Shown: positions 1 to 6,584, numbered from the stretch's first letter. The stretch is DNA of 6,672 nucleotides from JBFFXF01 sp041569895 (GCA_041569895.1 JBFFXF010000350.1:1-6672), one strand, 5' to 3'. Notes: a model not told the origin generated them from the sequence alone. A program made the numbers and translations.

Positions 1-1
1 C

Positions 2-1801
2 GGCGCGCCCTCGCGCGTGACCGTCTTCCCGGCGCGCATCTACCGCATCGACTGGAGCGGCGACCCGCGCTCGATGCGCCTGGTGAGCGACTTCGGCGTC
101 GCGCACAACGACATCTGGGAGCTGCCGCTCCAGCCCCGGAGTCCGGCGCGCAAGCTGACCTCGGGACAGGCCGACGAGGACTGGCCGACGACGACGCGTG
201 ACGGCGCGACGACGTATCACACCGCGAACGACGACGGCGCCACGGCGATCGTCCGCCGCGATCGCTCGAGCGGGCGATCGTCGCCGATCGAGATCGACGG
301 CGTCGACTTCCGCGAGCCCACCGGGCGCGTCCTCCTCGAGGCCGTCGATCGCGACAGCGGCGAGCTCGTCGTGGCGCGGGTCTCCGTGCGACGCGAGGGC
401 GGCAAGTTCCACGCGCCGGTCGGGGCGCTCTACCGGCTGACACGCGGTCTCGGGCACTTCACGCTACGCCATCGCGAGTCGCTCGAGCTGCCCGCCGGCG
501 ACTACGAGGTGATCGCGTTCCGGGGTCCGGAGTACCGCGTCGCGCAGTCACGCGTCACGGTGCACGCCGGCCGGTACGACGCGCACACCATCGTCCTCGA
601 GCGCTGGGTCGACGCGGCGCGGCTGGGGCTGCACAGCGGAGAGAACCACATCCACGCCAACTACGGCTACGGAGCGTGGTACAGCACGCCGCAGTCGGTG
701 CTCGATCAGTGCGAGGCGGAGGACCTCGACGTCGCCAACCTGATGGTCGCGAACTCCGACGGCGACGGCGTCTTCGACCGCGAGTTCTTCCGCGGCGCGC
801 CCGATCCTCTCTCGACCCCCGAGACCATCCTCTACTGGAACGAGGAGTTTCGCAGCACCATCTGGGGACACCTGACGCTGGTGAACCTCGACCGCCTCGT
901 CGAGCCGATCTTCACCGGCTTCGCGGGCACCACCAACCCGCACGACGTGCCGACCAACGCCGACATCGCGGATCGAGCGCGCGTCCAGGACGGCGTGTCC
1001 AGCTACACCCACCCCGCGAGCAACGCCGGCGATCCCTACGCGAGCGCCTACTCGGCGAAGGGCCTGCCGGTCGACGCGGCGCTCGGACACGTCGACACCA
1101 TCGACGTCATGGGGTTCGGCTACGGCGCGTCGCTGGGGCTGTGGTACCGCCTGCTCGACTGCGGCTTCCGCCTGCCGGCGGCCTCCGGCACGGATTGCTT
1201 CCTCAACCGTATCCACTCCTGGCCACCGGGCTGGGGCCGGACCTACGTCAGGCTTCCCGGCGGTCTCGACTACGGCGCCTGGATCGAGGGCCAGCGCGCC
1301 GGGCGCTCGTTCGTCACCACCGGACCGATGCTCGAGCTCACCGCGGGAGGCCGTGAGCCGGGCGACACCATCGAGCTCACCGCTCCCGGCGAGCTGCGTG
1401 TCACCGGGCGCGCGTGGTCGGCGCATCCGCTCGACCGCCTCGAGGTCATCTCCAACGGCGAGGTCGTCGCCACGGGCGCGCCGAAGGAGGAGCGCATCGA
1501 GTGGCGCCTCGACACGACCATCCGCTGCGACACGAGCGGCTGGCTCGCCCTGCGAACGGAAGGCCCCGCCCCGCGACACCACGGCGCGCCACGCCTCGTC
1601 GCGCACACCAGCCCGATCTTCATCGAGATCACCGGCCACCCGCGCGACACGCGGGAGACCGCCGAGTACTTCCTGAAGTGGATCGACCGCCTCGAGACCG
1701 ACCTCCGCGCCCGCGACCGCATCCCGACGGCCCTCGGGCATGTGGAGGAGCAACTCGAGCGGGCGAGAGAGATCTACCGGCGACTGGCGAACCGTCGTTG
1801 A
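2..1801 (+). CDS. TolB-like propeller / CehA-McbA family metallohydrolase fusion (5' truncated)
   Basis: The frame is open to the left edge with no credible start (the GTG at 17 has no ribosome site), so the N-terminus lies outside. Codons up to about 300 encode the end of a TolB/PD40-like propeller (DIWELPL, KLTSGQADEDWPT). Next, about 310-600, comes a beta-rich carboxypeptidase-regulatory-like module (GRVLLEAVD, LPAGDYEVIAFRGPEYR). From about 620 a CehA/McbA-type, PHP-like metallohydrolase begins. Its candidate metal ligands are HIH (647-655), the His of YTHP (1010-1012) and the Asp of SGTDC (1193-1195). The family's AGRSFVTTGPML stretch and a beta-sandwich follow, then a charged helix to the TGA at 1799. 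CehA/McbA relatives are metal-dependent hydrolases, some hydrolysing carbamate or phosphate esters. The substrate here is unknown. The canonical GDLHxH reads GENHIH, which keeps both His. Domain class is fairly secure, reaction is not. Confidence 0.85.
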   Translation, partial: GAPSRVTVFPARIYRIDWSGDPRSMRLVSDFGVAHNDIWELPLQPRSPARKLTSGQADEDWPTTTRDGATTYHTANDDGATAIVRRDRSSGRSSPIEIDGVDFREPTGRVLLEAVDRDSGELVVARVSVRREGGKFHAPVGALYRLTRGLGHFTLRHRESLELPAGDYEVIAFRGPEYRVAQSRVTVHAGRYDAHTIVLERWVDAARLGLHSGENHIHANYGYGAWYSTPQSVLDQCEAEDLDVANLMVANSDGDGVFDREFFRGAPDPLSTPETILYWNEEFRSTIWGHLTLVNLDRLVEPIFTGFAGTTNPHDVPTNADIADRARVQDGVSSYTHPASNAGDPYASAYSAKGLPVDAALGHVDTIDVMGFGYGASLGLWYRLLDCGFRLPAASGTDCFLNRIHSWPPGWGRTYVRLPGGLDYGAWIEGQRAGRSFVTTGPMLELTAGGREPGDTIELTAPGELRVTGRAWSAHPLDRLEVISNGEVVATGAPKEERIEWRLDTTIRCDTSGWLALRTEGPAPRHHGAPRLVAHTSPIFIEITGHPRDTRETAEYFLKWIDRLETDLRARDRIPTALGHVEEQLERAREIYRRLANRR

Positions 1802-1816
1802 CCGCCTCGTCCATCC

Positions 1817-2002
1817 TCGGAGTCGGTATCGGTATCGGATCTCGGAGTCGGAGTCGGGATCGGCATCCGCATCGGCATCGGAATCGGATTCGGATTCGGA
1901 TTCGGAGTATTCGGAGTCCGAGTCGGTATCGGAACTCGGGAACGGGAACGGGCACGGGAACGGGAACGGGAACGACGACGAGGACGAGGACGAGGACGAA
2001 AA
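1817..2002. repeat. Hexanucleotide-periodic low-complexity array between convergent genes
   Basis: About 31 units of six bases fill the gap between the stop of the metallohydrolase gene (1801) and the stop of the DUF1080 gene (2023). Block I (1817-1936) is degenerate TCGGNN, with phase breaks at a 7-base unit (1835), a 9-base unit (1902) and a 7-base unit (1929). Block II (1937-1972) is CGGGAA/CGGGCA. Block III (1973-2002) moves through CGACGA and CGAGGA to CGAAAA. From 1937 onward the phase is unbroken. A CG dinucleotide is kept in nearly every unit while the other positions drift, and the plus strand is strongly purine-rich in its second half. No spacers or terminal inverted repeats are present. 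It occupies the position of a bidirectional 3' end. That it affects termination or RNA stability is inference. Confidence 0.9.
1938..1970 (+). other. Canonical G-quadruplex motif
   Basis: Six GGG tracts (1938, 1944, 1950, 1956, 1962 and 1968) are separated by constant three-base loops (AAC, once CAC). Four would satisfy the G3+N1-7 quadruplex rule, so there are two spare tracts. The motif lies on the plus strand about 137 bases past the stop of the metallohydrolase gene, so it would appear as G-rich RNA in that gene's 3' end. On the other strand it is C-rich and downstream of the DUF1080 gene. Folding in the cell is not shown. Confidence 0.7.
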
Positions 2003-2022
2003 CGCTACCAATCCGCAGAACC

Positions 2023-2889
2023 TCACGGCAACCGTTCCACCACCACCCGCCGGAAGAAGATCTCCGACCCCTCGCACTGGAGCAGGATCTTTCCCGATGT
2101 CGGATGGACGTCGCGGGCGGTCACGACGAGCTCGCCGTTGACGCGGATCAGGATGCGGTCGCCGCGGCAGACGCATTCGATGCGGGTCCACTCGCGGGCG
2201 GGGCTGTCGGGGTCGCGGGCGCCGCGGAAGCCGAGCCGGTCTTGCCATGCGCGGTCCTTGGCGCGCCAGTTGATCCGTCCCCAGCGCTCGAGCGTGAACG
2301 GCTCGCCGTCAGGGCGCCAGTACGGCCAGCCGGCGGCGTCGCGCTCCTCGCCGACGTCGGTGGTCAGTCGAAGCGGCAGCCACTCGCCGTCCTCGCCCCG
2401 GCCGCGGATCAGCATCAGGTCGCCGACGCAGCCCTCCATCACCTGGCACTCGATCGCCGCCATGAACGCGCCGCCGCCGTCGAAGGAGTTGCCGTGGGGT
2501 CCGCGGGCGTGGAGGAAGATCCCGGAGTCGCGCGCCTTGCCGGCGCGCTCGCCGTGGTTGCGATCGCCCCAGCGGTACTCGACGACGAGCCGGTAGTCGC
2601 GAAAGGATCGTCGCGTCGCGAGGTATCCGAGCCCCTCGCCCGAGATCCGCAGCTCGCCATCGACGACCGAGAACACCCCGCGCGGATCCTCGTGCCTCGT
2701 GTCGACGAGAAAGGTCGAGAAGTGATCGAGATCCTTGCCATCACCATCGAAAAGCACCACCGTCGAGCGGCACCCGCCAGCGAGGGAGGCGAGCGCGGCG
2801 ATCAGGGCGGTGGACACGCGCGCGCGTAAGCGGCTCGAGCTGGCACAGCGCCGCGTGGGAACACGGATGGCACCTCTCGGACGATTCAT
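2023..2889 (-). CDS. DUF1080 (3-keto-disaccharide hydrolase-like) lipoprotein
   Basis: A 288-residue protein. The N-terminus is Arg-rich, followed by a hydrophobic stretch and a lipobox LAGGC with Cys40 as the acylated residue, so it is predicted to be an exported, membrane-anchored lipoprotein. Residues about 44-288 fit DUF1080 (PF06439), a concanavalin-like beta-sandwich. Diagnostic pieces are LFDGDGKDLDHF (46-57), the VVDGELRISG strand pair, RDSGIFLHARGP (about 120-131), the IECQVMEG stretch (about 146-153) and a closing WTRIECVCRGDRILIRVNGE segment. Family members hydrolyse 3-keto-glycosides or bind glycans in Planctomycetota and Bacteroidota. Activity here is inferred from family only. 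I chose the ATG at 2889, but no good Shine-Dalgarno precedes it. The GTG at 2817 is an alternative, but it would leave a 16-residue signal with no positive charges. The gene converges on the metallohydrolase gene and diverges from the HEAT-repeat gene. Confidence 0.88.
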   Translation of the reverse strand: MNRPRGAIRVPTRRCASSSRLRARVSTALIAALASLAGGCRSTVVLFDGDGKDLDHFSTFLVDTRHEDPRGVFSVVDGELRISGEGLGYLATRRSFRDYRLVVEYRWGDRNHGERAGKARDSGIFLHARGPHGNSFDGGGAFMAAIECQVMEGCVGDLMLIRGRGEDGEWLPLRLTTDVGEERDAAGWPYWRPDGEPFTLERWGRINWRAKDRAWQDRLGFRGARDPDSPAREWTRIECVCRGDRILIRVNGELVVTARDVHPTSGKILLQCEGSEIFFRRVVVERLP

Positions 2890-2906
2890 GAGGAAAAAAA
2901 GGCGAC

Positions 2907-2999
2907 TCAGGAAGTCAGGAAACGATTGGATTGAGGGGCGCCGATCACCTGGCCGCCCTTCATGCCGTCGCCGCCGAGGAGGAGAATCGCCCGTTGCAT
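2907..2999 (-). pseudogene. Remnant of a DUF1501-family protein (C-terminal motif only)
   Basis: Reading the minus strand from the ATG at 2999 gives a 30-codon frame ending at TGA 2909-2907. Residues 6-21 read LLLGGDGMKGGQVIGA. This resembles, without gaps, the conserved LAGGGVKGGQVIGA-type segment near the C-terminus of DUF1501 (sulfatase-like, usually Tat-exported) proteins, which are abundant in Planctomycetota. The family pattern is quoted from memory. The usual preceding GRDHWP motif and the following Asp-rich tail are absent, and the frame upstream of 2999 is unrecognisable. It is far too short to be a working gene and sits 17 bases upstream of the DUF1080 start, on the same strand. I read it as the decayed end of a former neighbour gene. 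A chance Gly-rich match in GC-rich DNA is the main alternative. Confidence 0.4.
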
Positions 3000-3127
3000 C
3001 GGACGGCGCTGCCCTGGCGTTGATCTCTGCATCGGAACTCGTTCCCGGCTTCGGTGTCGCCACCCTCGGCGGGTCCGCGCGTCGCCGTGCGGCGCCCCCG
3101 TGGCCGCGACACCCTGTCCCTGATTGC

Positions 3128-3165
3128 CGGAGCCGCGCCCGGATCATGCCTGCCCGGGGGCTCCG
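3128..3165. other. Imperfect inverted repeat / hairpin
   Basis: CGGAGCC (3128-3134) pairs with GGCTCCG (3159-3165), and CCCGG (3138-3142) pairs with CCGGG (3154-3158). This gives 12 GC-rich base pairs with a GCG bulge on one side and an 11-base loop. There is no T-run on either side, so it is not a standard intrinsic terminator. It lies about 115 bases upstream of the candidate promoter of the HEAT-repeat gene. It could be a terminator remnant, an operator or a structural element. Its function is unknown. Confidence 0.45.
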
Positions 3166-3257
3166 CGTCCAGTTCGCTTTGAGCGCTTCGCGTTTGAACC
3201 CCGCGCCGCCGGCGAAGTTTCGAGACTGGCGACCGCCGCCCGCAGCCGTCAAAATCC

Positions 3258-3286
3258 TGGGAACGCCGCGGGGGGCGTCGTACAAT
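3258..3286 (+). promoter_or_regulatory. Candidate sigma-70-like promoter for the HEAT-repeat/metallopeptidase operon
   Basis: TACAAT (3281-3286) matches the -10 consensus TATAAT at five of six positions in otherwise GC-rich DNA. A weak -35-like TGGGAA (3258-3263) lies 17 bases upstream. Transcription would start near 3293, giving a leader of about 80 bases before the ATG at 3373. The same GTACAATCG string recurs near the right end of the window after the operon, which strengthens the -10 call. The -35 assignment is weak. Confidence 0.4.
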
Positions 3287-3361
3287 CGTGCGGAGTGGGC
3301 GCTCGAGTACGTCCGTTTTCCCTGACAGCCGTTTTTCGTGGCAGCAACGCGCTGGATGGCC

Positions 3362-3366
3362 AGGAG
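3362..3366 (+). promoter_or_regulatory. Ribosome binding site deciding the start of the HEAT-repeat gene
   Basis: AGGAG ends six bases before the ATG at 3373. It fixes that ATG over in-frame upstream starts such as 3124, whose extra 83 residues look like non-coding translation and would place the signal peptide in mid-protein. Confidence 0.8.
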
Positions 3367-3372
3367 CTCTCG

Positions 3373-5025
3373 ATGATCCCGATGAAGATGAAGTCGTCCC
3401 TTTCTTGCCCCGTGCGGGCTCGCGCTTTTCTCCTCGCCGCCGTGGCGGCGCTCCTCCTCGCACCGCCGATCCGCGGCCAGGGCGAGCCGTCGACCGGCGA
3501 GATCCGCGAGGCTCTCAACTCGCCAGACTCGGAGATCCGCCACGCGATGTGGAAGCGGCTCAATCCGGAGAAGTCGAACCACTACAAGGTGCTGATCCAG
3601 ATCCTCGGCAAGCTCGCGTGGCACGACCGGGACGGCGCCATCGTCGCGCTCTCCAAGGCGGCGACGGAGAAGGCGATCGAGAAGATCGTCAAGGAGCTCC
3701 ACAAGAACCGAAACCCGTTCGTCCGCCAGGGAATAGCGCAGGCGCTGGCGCTGATGAACGACGAGAAGTACTACAAGGAGCTCTACACGGCGCTGGACGA
3801 CAAGAACCCCTACGTGCGGCGGGTCGTCGTCGACGCGCTCAAGGTCCACAAGAAGGAGAGCGCGGTCGAGGCGCTGATCAAGCGCTTCCAGGTCGAGAAG
3901 GACCCGGTCGTCAACACCTTCATCGAGAACTCCCTCAACGAGCTCACGCAGGCGTTCCGCGGCCCCAACCCGCTCGCGTGGCTGATCTGGTGGAACGAGG
4001 CGAAGAACGATCCCGACTACAAGCTGGGCGAGACCGACGAGGACGCCAAGCGCGCCGCCGAGGAGCTCGGCCGCAAGCTCAAGGAGCGCACGACGGTGCT
4101 CGCGGGCGTCGAGCTGACGACCGCCGAGCGCGGCTCCGGCGATGGTGTGCCGATCCTGGTCATCCCGCACTACGGCTACAGCAAGAAAACGATGCTGCCG
4201 TTCCTCTCGGAGCTGGAGAAGAACCACAAGCTCTACTACATCGACCTGCCGCCGATCTCCTCGTTCAAGGGCCTCAAGGCGGTCGGCGCCACCAAGATGC
4301 CCTACTACCCGATCGACAAGCTCGTCGAGGCCTTCGAAGAGCTCCGGAAAAAGACCAACCAGAAGCACTTCGCGATCATGACGTGCGGCATGAACGGCTG
4401 GATCGCGATGCGGTACGCGAGGCTGTACCCCGAGTCGATCGCCGGCATGATCCTCATCTCCCCGATCTCGAGCGGCAAGCAGTTCGGCAAGGCCACCGAG
4501 CTGATGATCCGCACCGGGAAGAAGGACAAGGACCGCGAGCTCTGGCACTACGCGCTGACGCGGCAGATCAACGCCCAGACCGGTGAGGACTTTCACGAGC
4601 GCCACCACCGGGAGAACCAGGAGGCGAAGCCCGCCGGCGAGGAAGCCGCGCTGGCGCGGCGCTCGTGGAGCCTGATGTTCGGGGAGGAGCGCGACAGCGC
4701 GATCAGCATGCTCTTCGCCGACCGGATGCAGCCGCTCGGCGGCGTGATCATCCCGGACTTCATGCTCTTCAGGGAGCCGAAACCATCGATCATCGTCCCG
4801 ACGATGGTGATCGTCGGCAAGAAGAGCCTGCACACGACCATCGACGACGCCAAGCAGATCGCCGATCACTTCAAGGGGCTGTTCTTCGTCTACCAGCACT
4901 CCGCGAGCATGCCGTTCGCCGAGGAGAGCACGCGGTTCAACAACGAGGTCACCGCGTTTCTCGCCAAGTACGGCCGGCCCGAGAAGAAGGGCAAGGAAGA
5001 GCGAGGAGCCAAGGAGGCCAACTGA
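3373..5025 (+). CDS. Exported HEAT-repeat protein with a catalytically degenerate alpha/beta-hydrolase domain
   Basis: A 550-residue protein. Residues 1-36 are a Sec-type signal (Lys/Arg region, then a Leu/Ala core; cleavage probably near RGQ36). Residues about 40-195 are alpha-helical HEAT-like repeats (NPFVRQ at 114, NPYVRR at 145, DPVVNTF at 177), closed by a Trp-rich LAWLIWW segment near 200-206, as in planctomycetal HEAT proteins. Residues about 235-545 follow the alpha/beta-hydrolase order: strand ILVIPHYG (His266), YYIDLPP (Asp291), the elbow TCGMNGW (337-343), then AMRYARLYPES and MILISP, a charged lid, VIVGKKS (to Ser485) and a last strand before SMPFAEE. Aligned by eye to the usual GxSxG, GxxD and GH motifs, the nucleophile Ser is Gly339, the acid is Ser485 and the His is Ser512, so no intact triad is visible. 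A binding or scaffolding role is likely. The tail is highly charged (Lys/Glu). The gene is translationally coupled to the downstream metallopeptidase. Confidence 0.85.
   Translation: MIPMKMKSSLSCPVRARAFLLAAVAALLLAPPIRGQGEPSTGEIREALNSPDSEIRHAMWKRLNPEKSNHYKVLIQILGKLAWHDRDGAIVALSKAATEKAIEKIVKELHKNRNPFVRQGIAQALALMNDEKYYKELYTALDDKNPYVRRVVVDALKVHKKESAVEALIKRFQVEKDPVVNTFIENSLNELTQAFRGPNPLAWLIWWNEAKNDPDYKLGETDEDAKRAAEELGRKLKERTTVLAGVELTTAERGSGDGVPILVIPHYGYSKKTMLPFLSELEKNHKLYYIDLPPISSFKGLKAVGATKMPYYPIDKLVEAFEELRKKTNQKHFAIMTCGMNGWIAMRYARLYPESIAGMILISPISSGKQFGKATELMIRTGKKDKDRELWHYALTRQINAQTGEDFHERHHRENQEAKPAGEEAALARRSWSLMFGEERDSAISMLFADRMQPLGGVIIPDFMLFREPKPSIIVPTMVIVGKKSLHTTIDDAKQIADHFKGLFFVYQHSASMPFAEESTRFNNEVTAFLAKYGRPEKKGKEERGAKEAN
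5011..5017 (+). promoter_or_regulatory. Ribosome binding site of the metallopeptidase gene, inside the upstream coding sequence
   Basis: AAGGAGG lies within the last codons of the HEAT/hydrolase-fold gene, seven bases before the ATG at 5025. With the overlapping TGATG it indicates translational coupling. It also fixes the start against the open frame that continues upstream to 4665. Confidence 0.85.
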
Positions 5026-6584
5026 TGCGCGACGCGACGTCGTCCACGACGAGTCGCCGCCGCGTTCTGCTGGCGGCTGTCCTGTCCCTCCTGATGCCGG
5101 CCGCCGTGGCGGCGGCGCCCCGCGACAGGTCGGGCGCCTCGCGCGACCGTGATGCGCAGCTCGAGGCGGCGCTGCGCAAGCAGACCAAGAAGGTCGTCAC
5201 GGCGTTCTGCAACGACCTCGAACGCGCCGCGGAGTGGGCGGTGTCGAGGGGACTCGGGTCGGAAGCGCGACGGCTGGTGGCGCGGATCTCGGAGCTCGAT
5301 CCCGAGTACGAGGACCTCGACAAGCTGAAGACCAAGATCAACGGCGCCGAGAAGGCCGACGGCGACACGTCGAGCGCCGTCAAGACGCTCGAGAAACGTC
5401 TTGACAGCGCCTCGAGCCGGCACGCGAAGCGGCTCTACGAGCTCGCCGTCAAGTGCTTCCGCGCCGGGCTGTTCACTCGTTCCTATGACCTGCTCCACGA
5501 GGCTCTCACCTTCGCGCCGGATCCGAGGGACAGCACGCAGAAGAAAGTCATGCGGGTCCTCGGATACGAGTGGGATCGTGACCAGAAGCAGTGGATCACC
5601 GACTGGGAGGCCGATCAGCGCAAGCGGCACTTCCTCACCGCCGAGGGCTGGTTCGCCAAGAAGGACCAGCGGAAGTTCGAGGAGGGGCTGCGTCCGTGCC
5701 TCGGCAAGTGGGTCTCGATCGAGGAGGAGAAGCGGATCCGGACGCGCAATGAGTTCAACCCGTACCGCGTCGAGTCGGAGAACTTCATCGTCGAGACCAA
5801 CCTCGGCCGCGAGATCGCCTGGAAGTACGCGTTGCTGCTCGAGGATTTCGCGCGCGAGTACTATCGGTTCTTCATCGGGTACTACGACCAGGTCGCCGGT
5901 GCGAAGCTCCTCTTCAAGAAGAGCGACAAGAAGAAGAAGCACGTCGTTTACATCTTCCCGTCGAAGGTCGAGTACCTGACGCACGTCAAGCAGCGCAAGG
6001 GGAACGACCAGCTGCTGCGCGAGTCCGCCGGCTACTACAGCTCGCGGGACCGCCGCAGCCAGTTCTACTGGGTCGAGGACATGTCGTCGACGATCGAGAC
6101 CTTCTACCACGAGGTCGCCCACCAGCTCTTCGCCGAGAGCAAGAGGACGACGCCGTGGGAGAGCGAGGGGAACAACTGGGTCGTCGAGGGGATCGCGACG
6201 TACATCGAGACGTGGAAGAAGGACGGCAAGGCCTGGCGCCCGGGGGCCAACCTGCGGCACGAGAGCTTGCAGATCGCCAGGGCGGCCCTCTCGCGCAGCG
6301 CCGGCTGGAGCCTGATGGGGTTCGTGACCATCGACAACGATCGATTCCACGAGGAGAACCGCGGCCTCAATTACGCCATCTCCGGCGCGCTCTGCCACTT
6401 CCTGCTGCATCACGACGACGAGGTCTACCGCGAGGACTTCATCCGGTTCCTGAGCGCGTTCTACGCGGGCAAGGTCTCGAACTACTCGCTCGTCGAGTTC
6501 CTCGACGTGCCCGGCGCCTCGTCCACCGAGGAGGCGTTCGCGACGCTCGAGAAGCAGTTCCGCGAGTACCTCGCGGCGCTCTGA
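5025..6584 (+). CDS. Exported HExxH zinc metallopeptidase, DUF1570-like
   Basis: A 519-residue protein. The N-terminus carries SRRRVLLAAVLSLL followed by AVAAA, an export signal resembling a twin-arginine (Tat) signal. Residues about 40-240 are helical and TPR-like (SELDPEYEDLDKLK). They include the segment LGY (179-181) followed by W190-I-T and W194-E, a pattern common in planctomycetal peptidases. Residues about 250-515 form the catalytic domain. Strand NFIVETN (253-259) opens it, HEVAH (His362, Glu363, His366) supplies two zinc ligands and the general base, and Glu388 in EGIATY, 22 residues on, is the expected third ligand. This is the gluzincin layout seen in DUF1570 proteins, and all the expected residues are present, so it should be active. 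The substrate is unknown. The ATG overlaps the previous TGA by one base, so the two proteins are probably made together. DUF1570 is my best family match. A general peptidase MA-like assignment is the alternative. Confidence 0.88.
   Translation: MRDATSSTTSRRRVLLAAVLSLLMPAAVAAAPRDRSGASRDRDAQLEAALRKQTKKVVTAFCNDLERAAEWAVSRGLGSEARRLVARISELDPEYEDLDKLKTKINGAEKADGDTSSAVKTLEKRLDSASSRHAKRLYELAVKCFRAGLFTRSYDLLHEALTFAPDPRDSTQKKVMRVLGYEWDRDQKQWITDWEADQRKRHFLTAEGWFAKKDQRKFEEGLRPCLGKWVSIEEEKRIRTRNEFNPYRVESENFIVETNLGREIAWKYALLLEDFAREYYRFFIGYYDQVAGAKLLFKKSDKKKKHVVYIFPSKVEYLTHVKQRKGNDQLLRESAGYYSSRDRRSQFYWVEDMSSTIETFYHEVAHQLFAESKRTTPWESEGNNWVVEGIATYIETWKKDGKAWRPGANLRHESLQIARAALSRSAGWSLMGFVTIDNDRFHEENRGLNYAISGALCHFLLHHDDEVYREDFIRFLSAFYAGKVSNYSLVEFLDVPGASSTEEAFATLEKQFREYLAAL

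Larger units (their letters stand above)
2890..3372. other. Divergent intergenic region, 483 bases
   Basis: This separates the starts of the DUF1080 gene (minus) and the HEAT-repeat gene (plus). Open frames cross it on both strands, but their translations are Arg/Pro/Ala-rich and match no family I know, so I read them as GC-driven shadows. It holds a short DUF1501-like coding remnant on the minus strand (2907-2999), an imperfect hairpin (3128-3165) and a candidate rightward promoter (3258-3286). The stretch 3000-3127 holds nothing I can identify. Confidence 0.7.

Noticed and set aside
1817..2002. CRISPR array
   Set aside because: Units are six bases with no spacers and no repeats of CRISPR length, and no cas genes are nearby.
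1740..2141. Plus-strand frame encoding Ser-Asp/Ser-Glu and Asp-Glu dipeptide repeats, resembling a secreted acidic repeat protein
   Set aside because: It starts inside the metallohydrolase gene, has no ribosome site or signal, and ends antisense in the DUF1080 gene. The dipeptides are a trivial result of the six-base repeat.
2923..2930. TCCAATCG on the minus strand as a -10 element for the DUF1080 gene
   Set aside because: It differs by one base from TACAATCG and sits at a plausible distance from the start, but there is no -35 partner and the base change is at a key -10 position, so I do not call it.
3124..3372. N-terminal extension of the HEAT-repeat protein from the ATG at 3124
   Set aside because: The added residues look non-coding, would bury the signal peptide and would cross the candidate promoter. 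The ATG at 3373 has AGGAG at ideal spacing.
2890..4899. Minus-strand open frame continuing upstream of the DUF1080 gene through the HEAT-repeat gene
   Set aside because: It is antisense to a well-supported gene, and its translation is Leu/Val/Asp/Arg-rich shadow sequence typical of high-GC codon bias. Only the part from 2889 down to 2023 has family motifs.
4897..4899. His509 as a displaced catalytic histidine rescuing the hydrolase
   Set aside because: It aligns three residues before the usual His position, at the end of the last strand, and neither the nucleophile nor the acid position is intact. I left it as a stated alternative and did not call an active enzyme.
4665..5024. Upstream extension of the metallopeptidase frame
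   Set aside because: It overlaps the HEAT/hydrolase gene in another frame, with Arg-rich shadow translation. The AAGGAGG site and export signal place the start at 5025.
4890..6413. Long minus-strand open frame of 507 codons
   Set aside because: It lies wholly antisense to the metallopeptidase gene, has no signal or domain motif, and is explained by G/C-rich third positions of the plus-strand gene.
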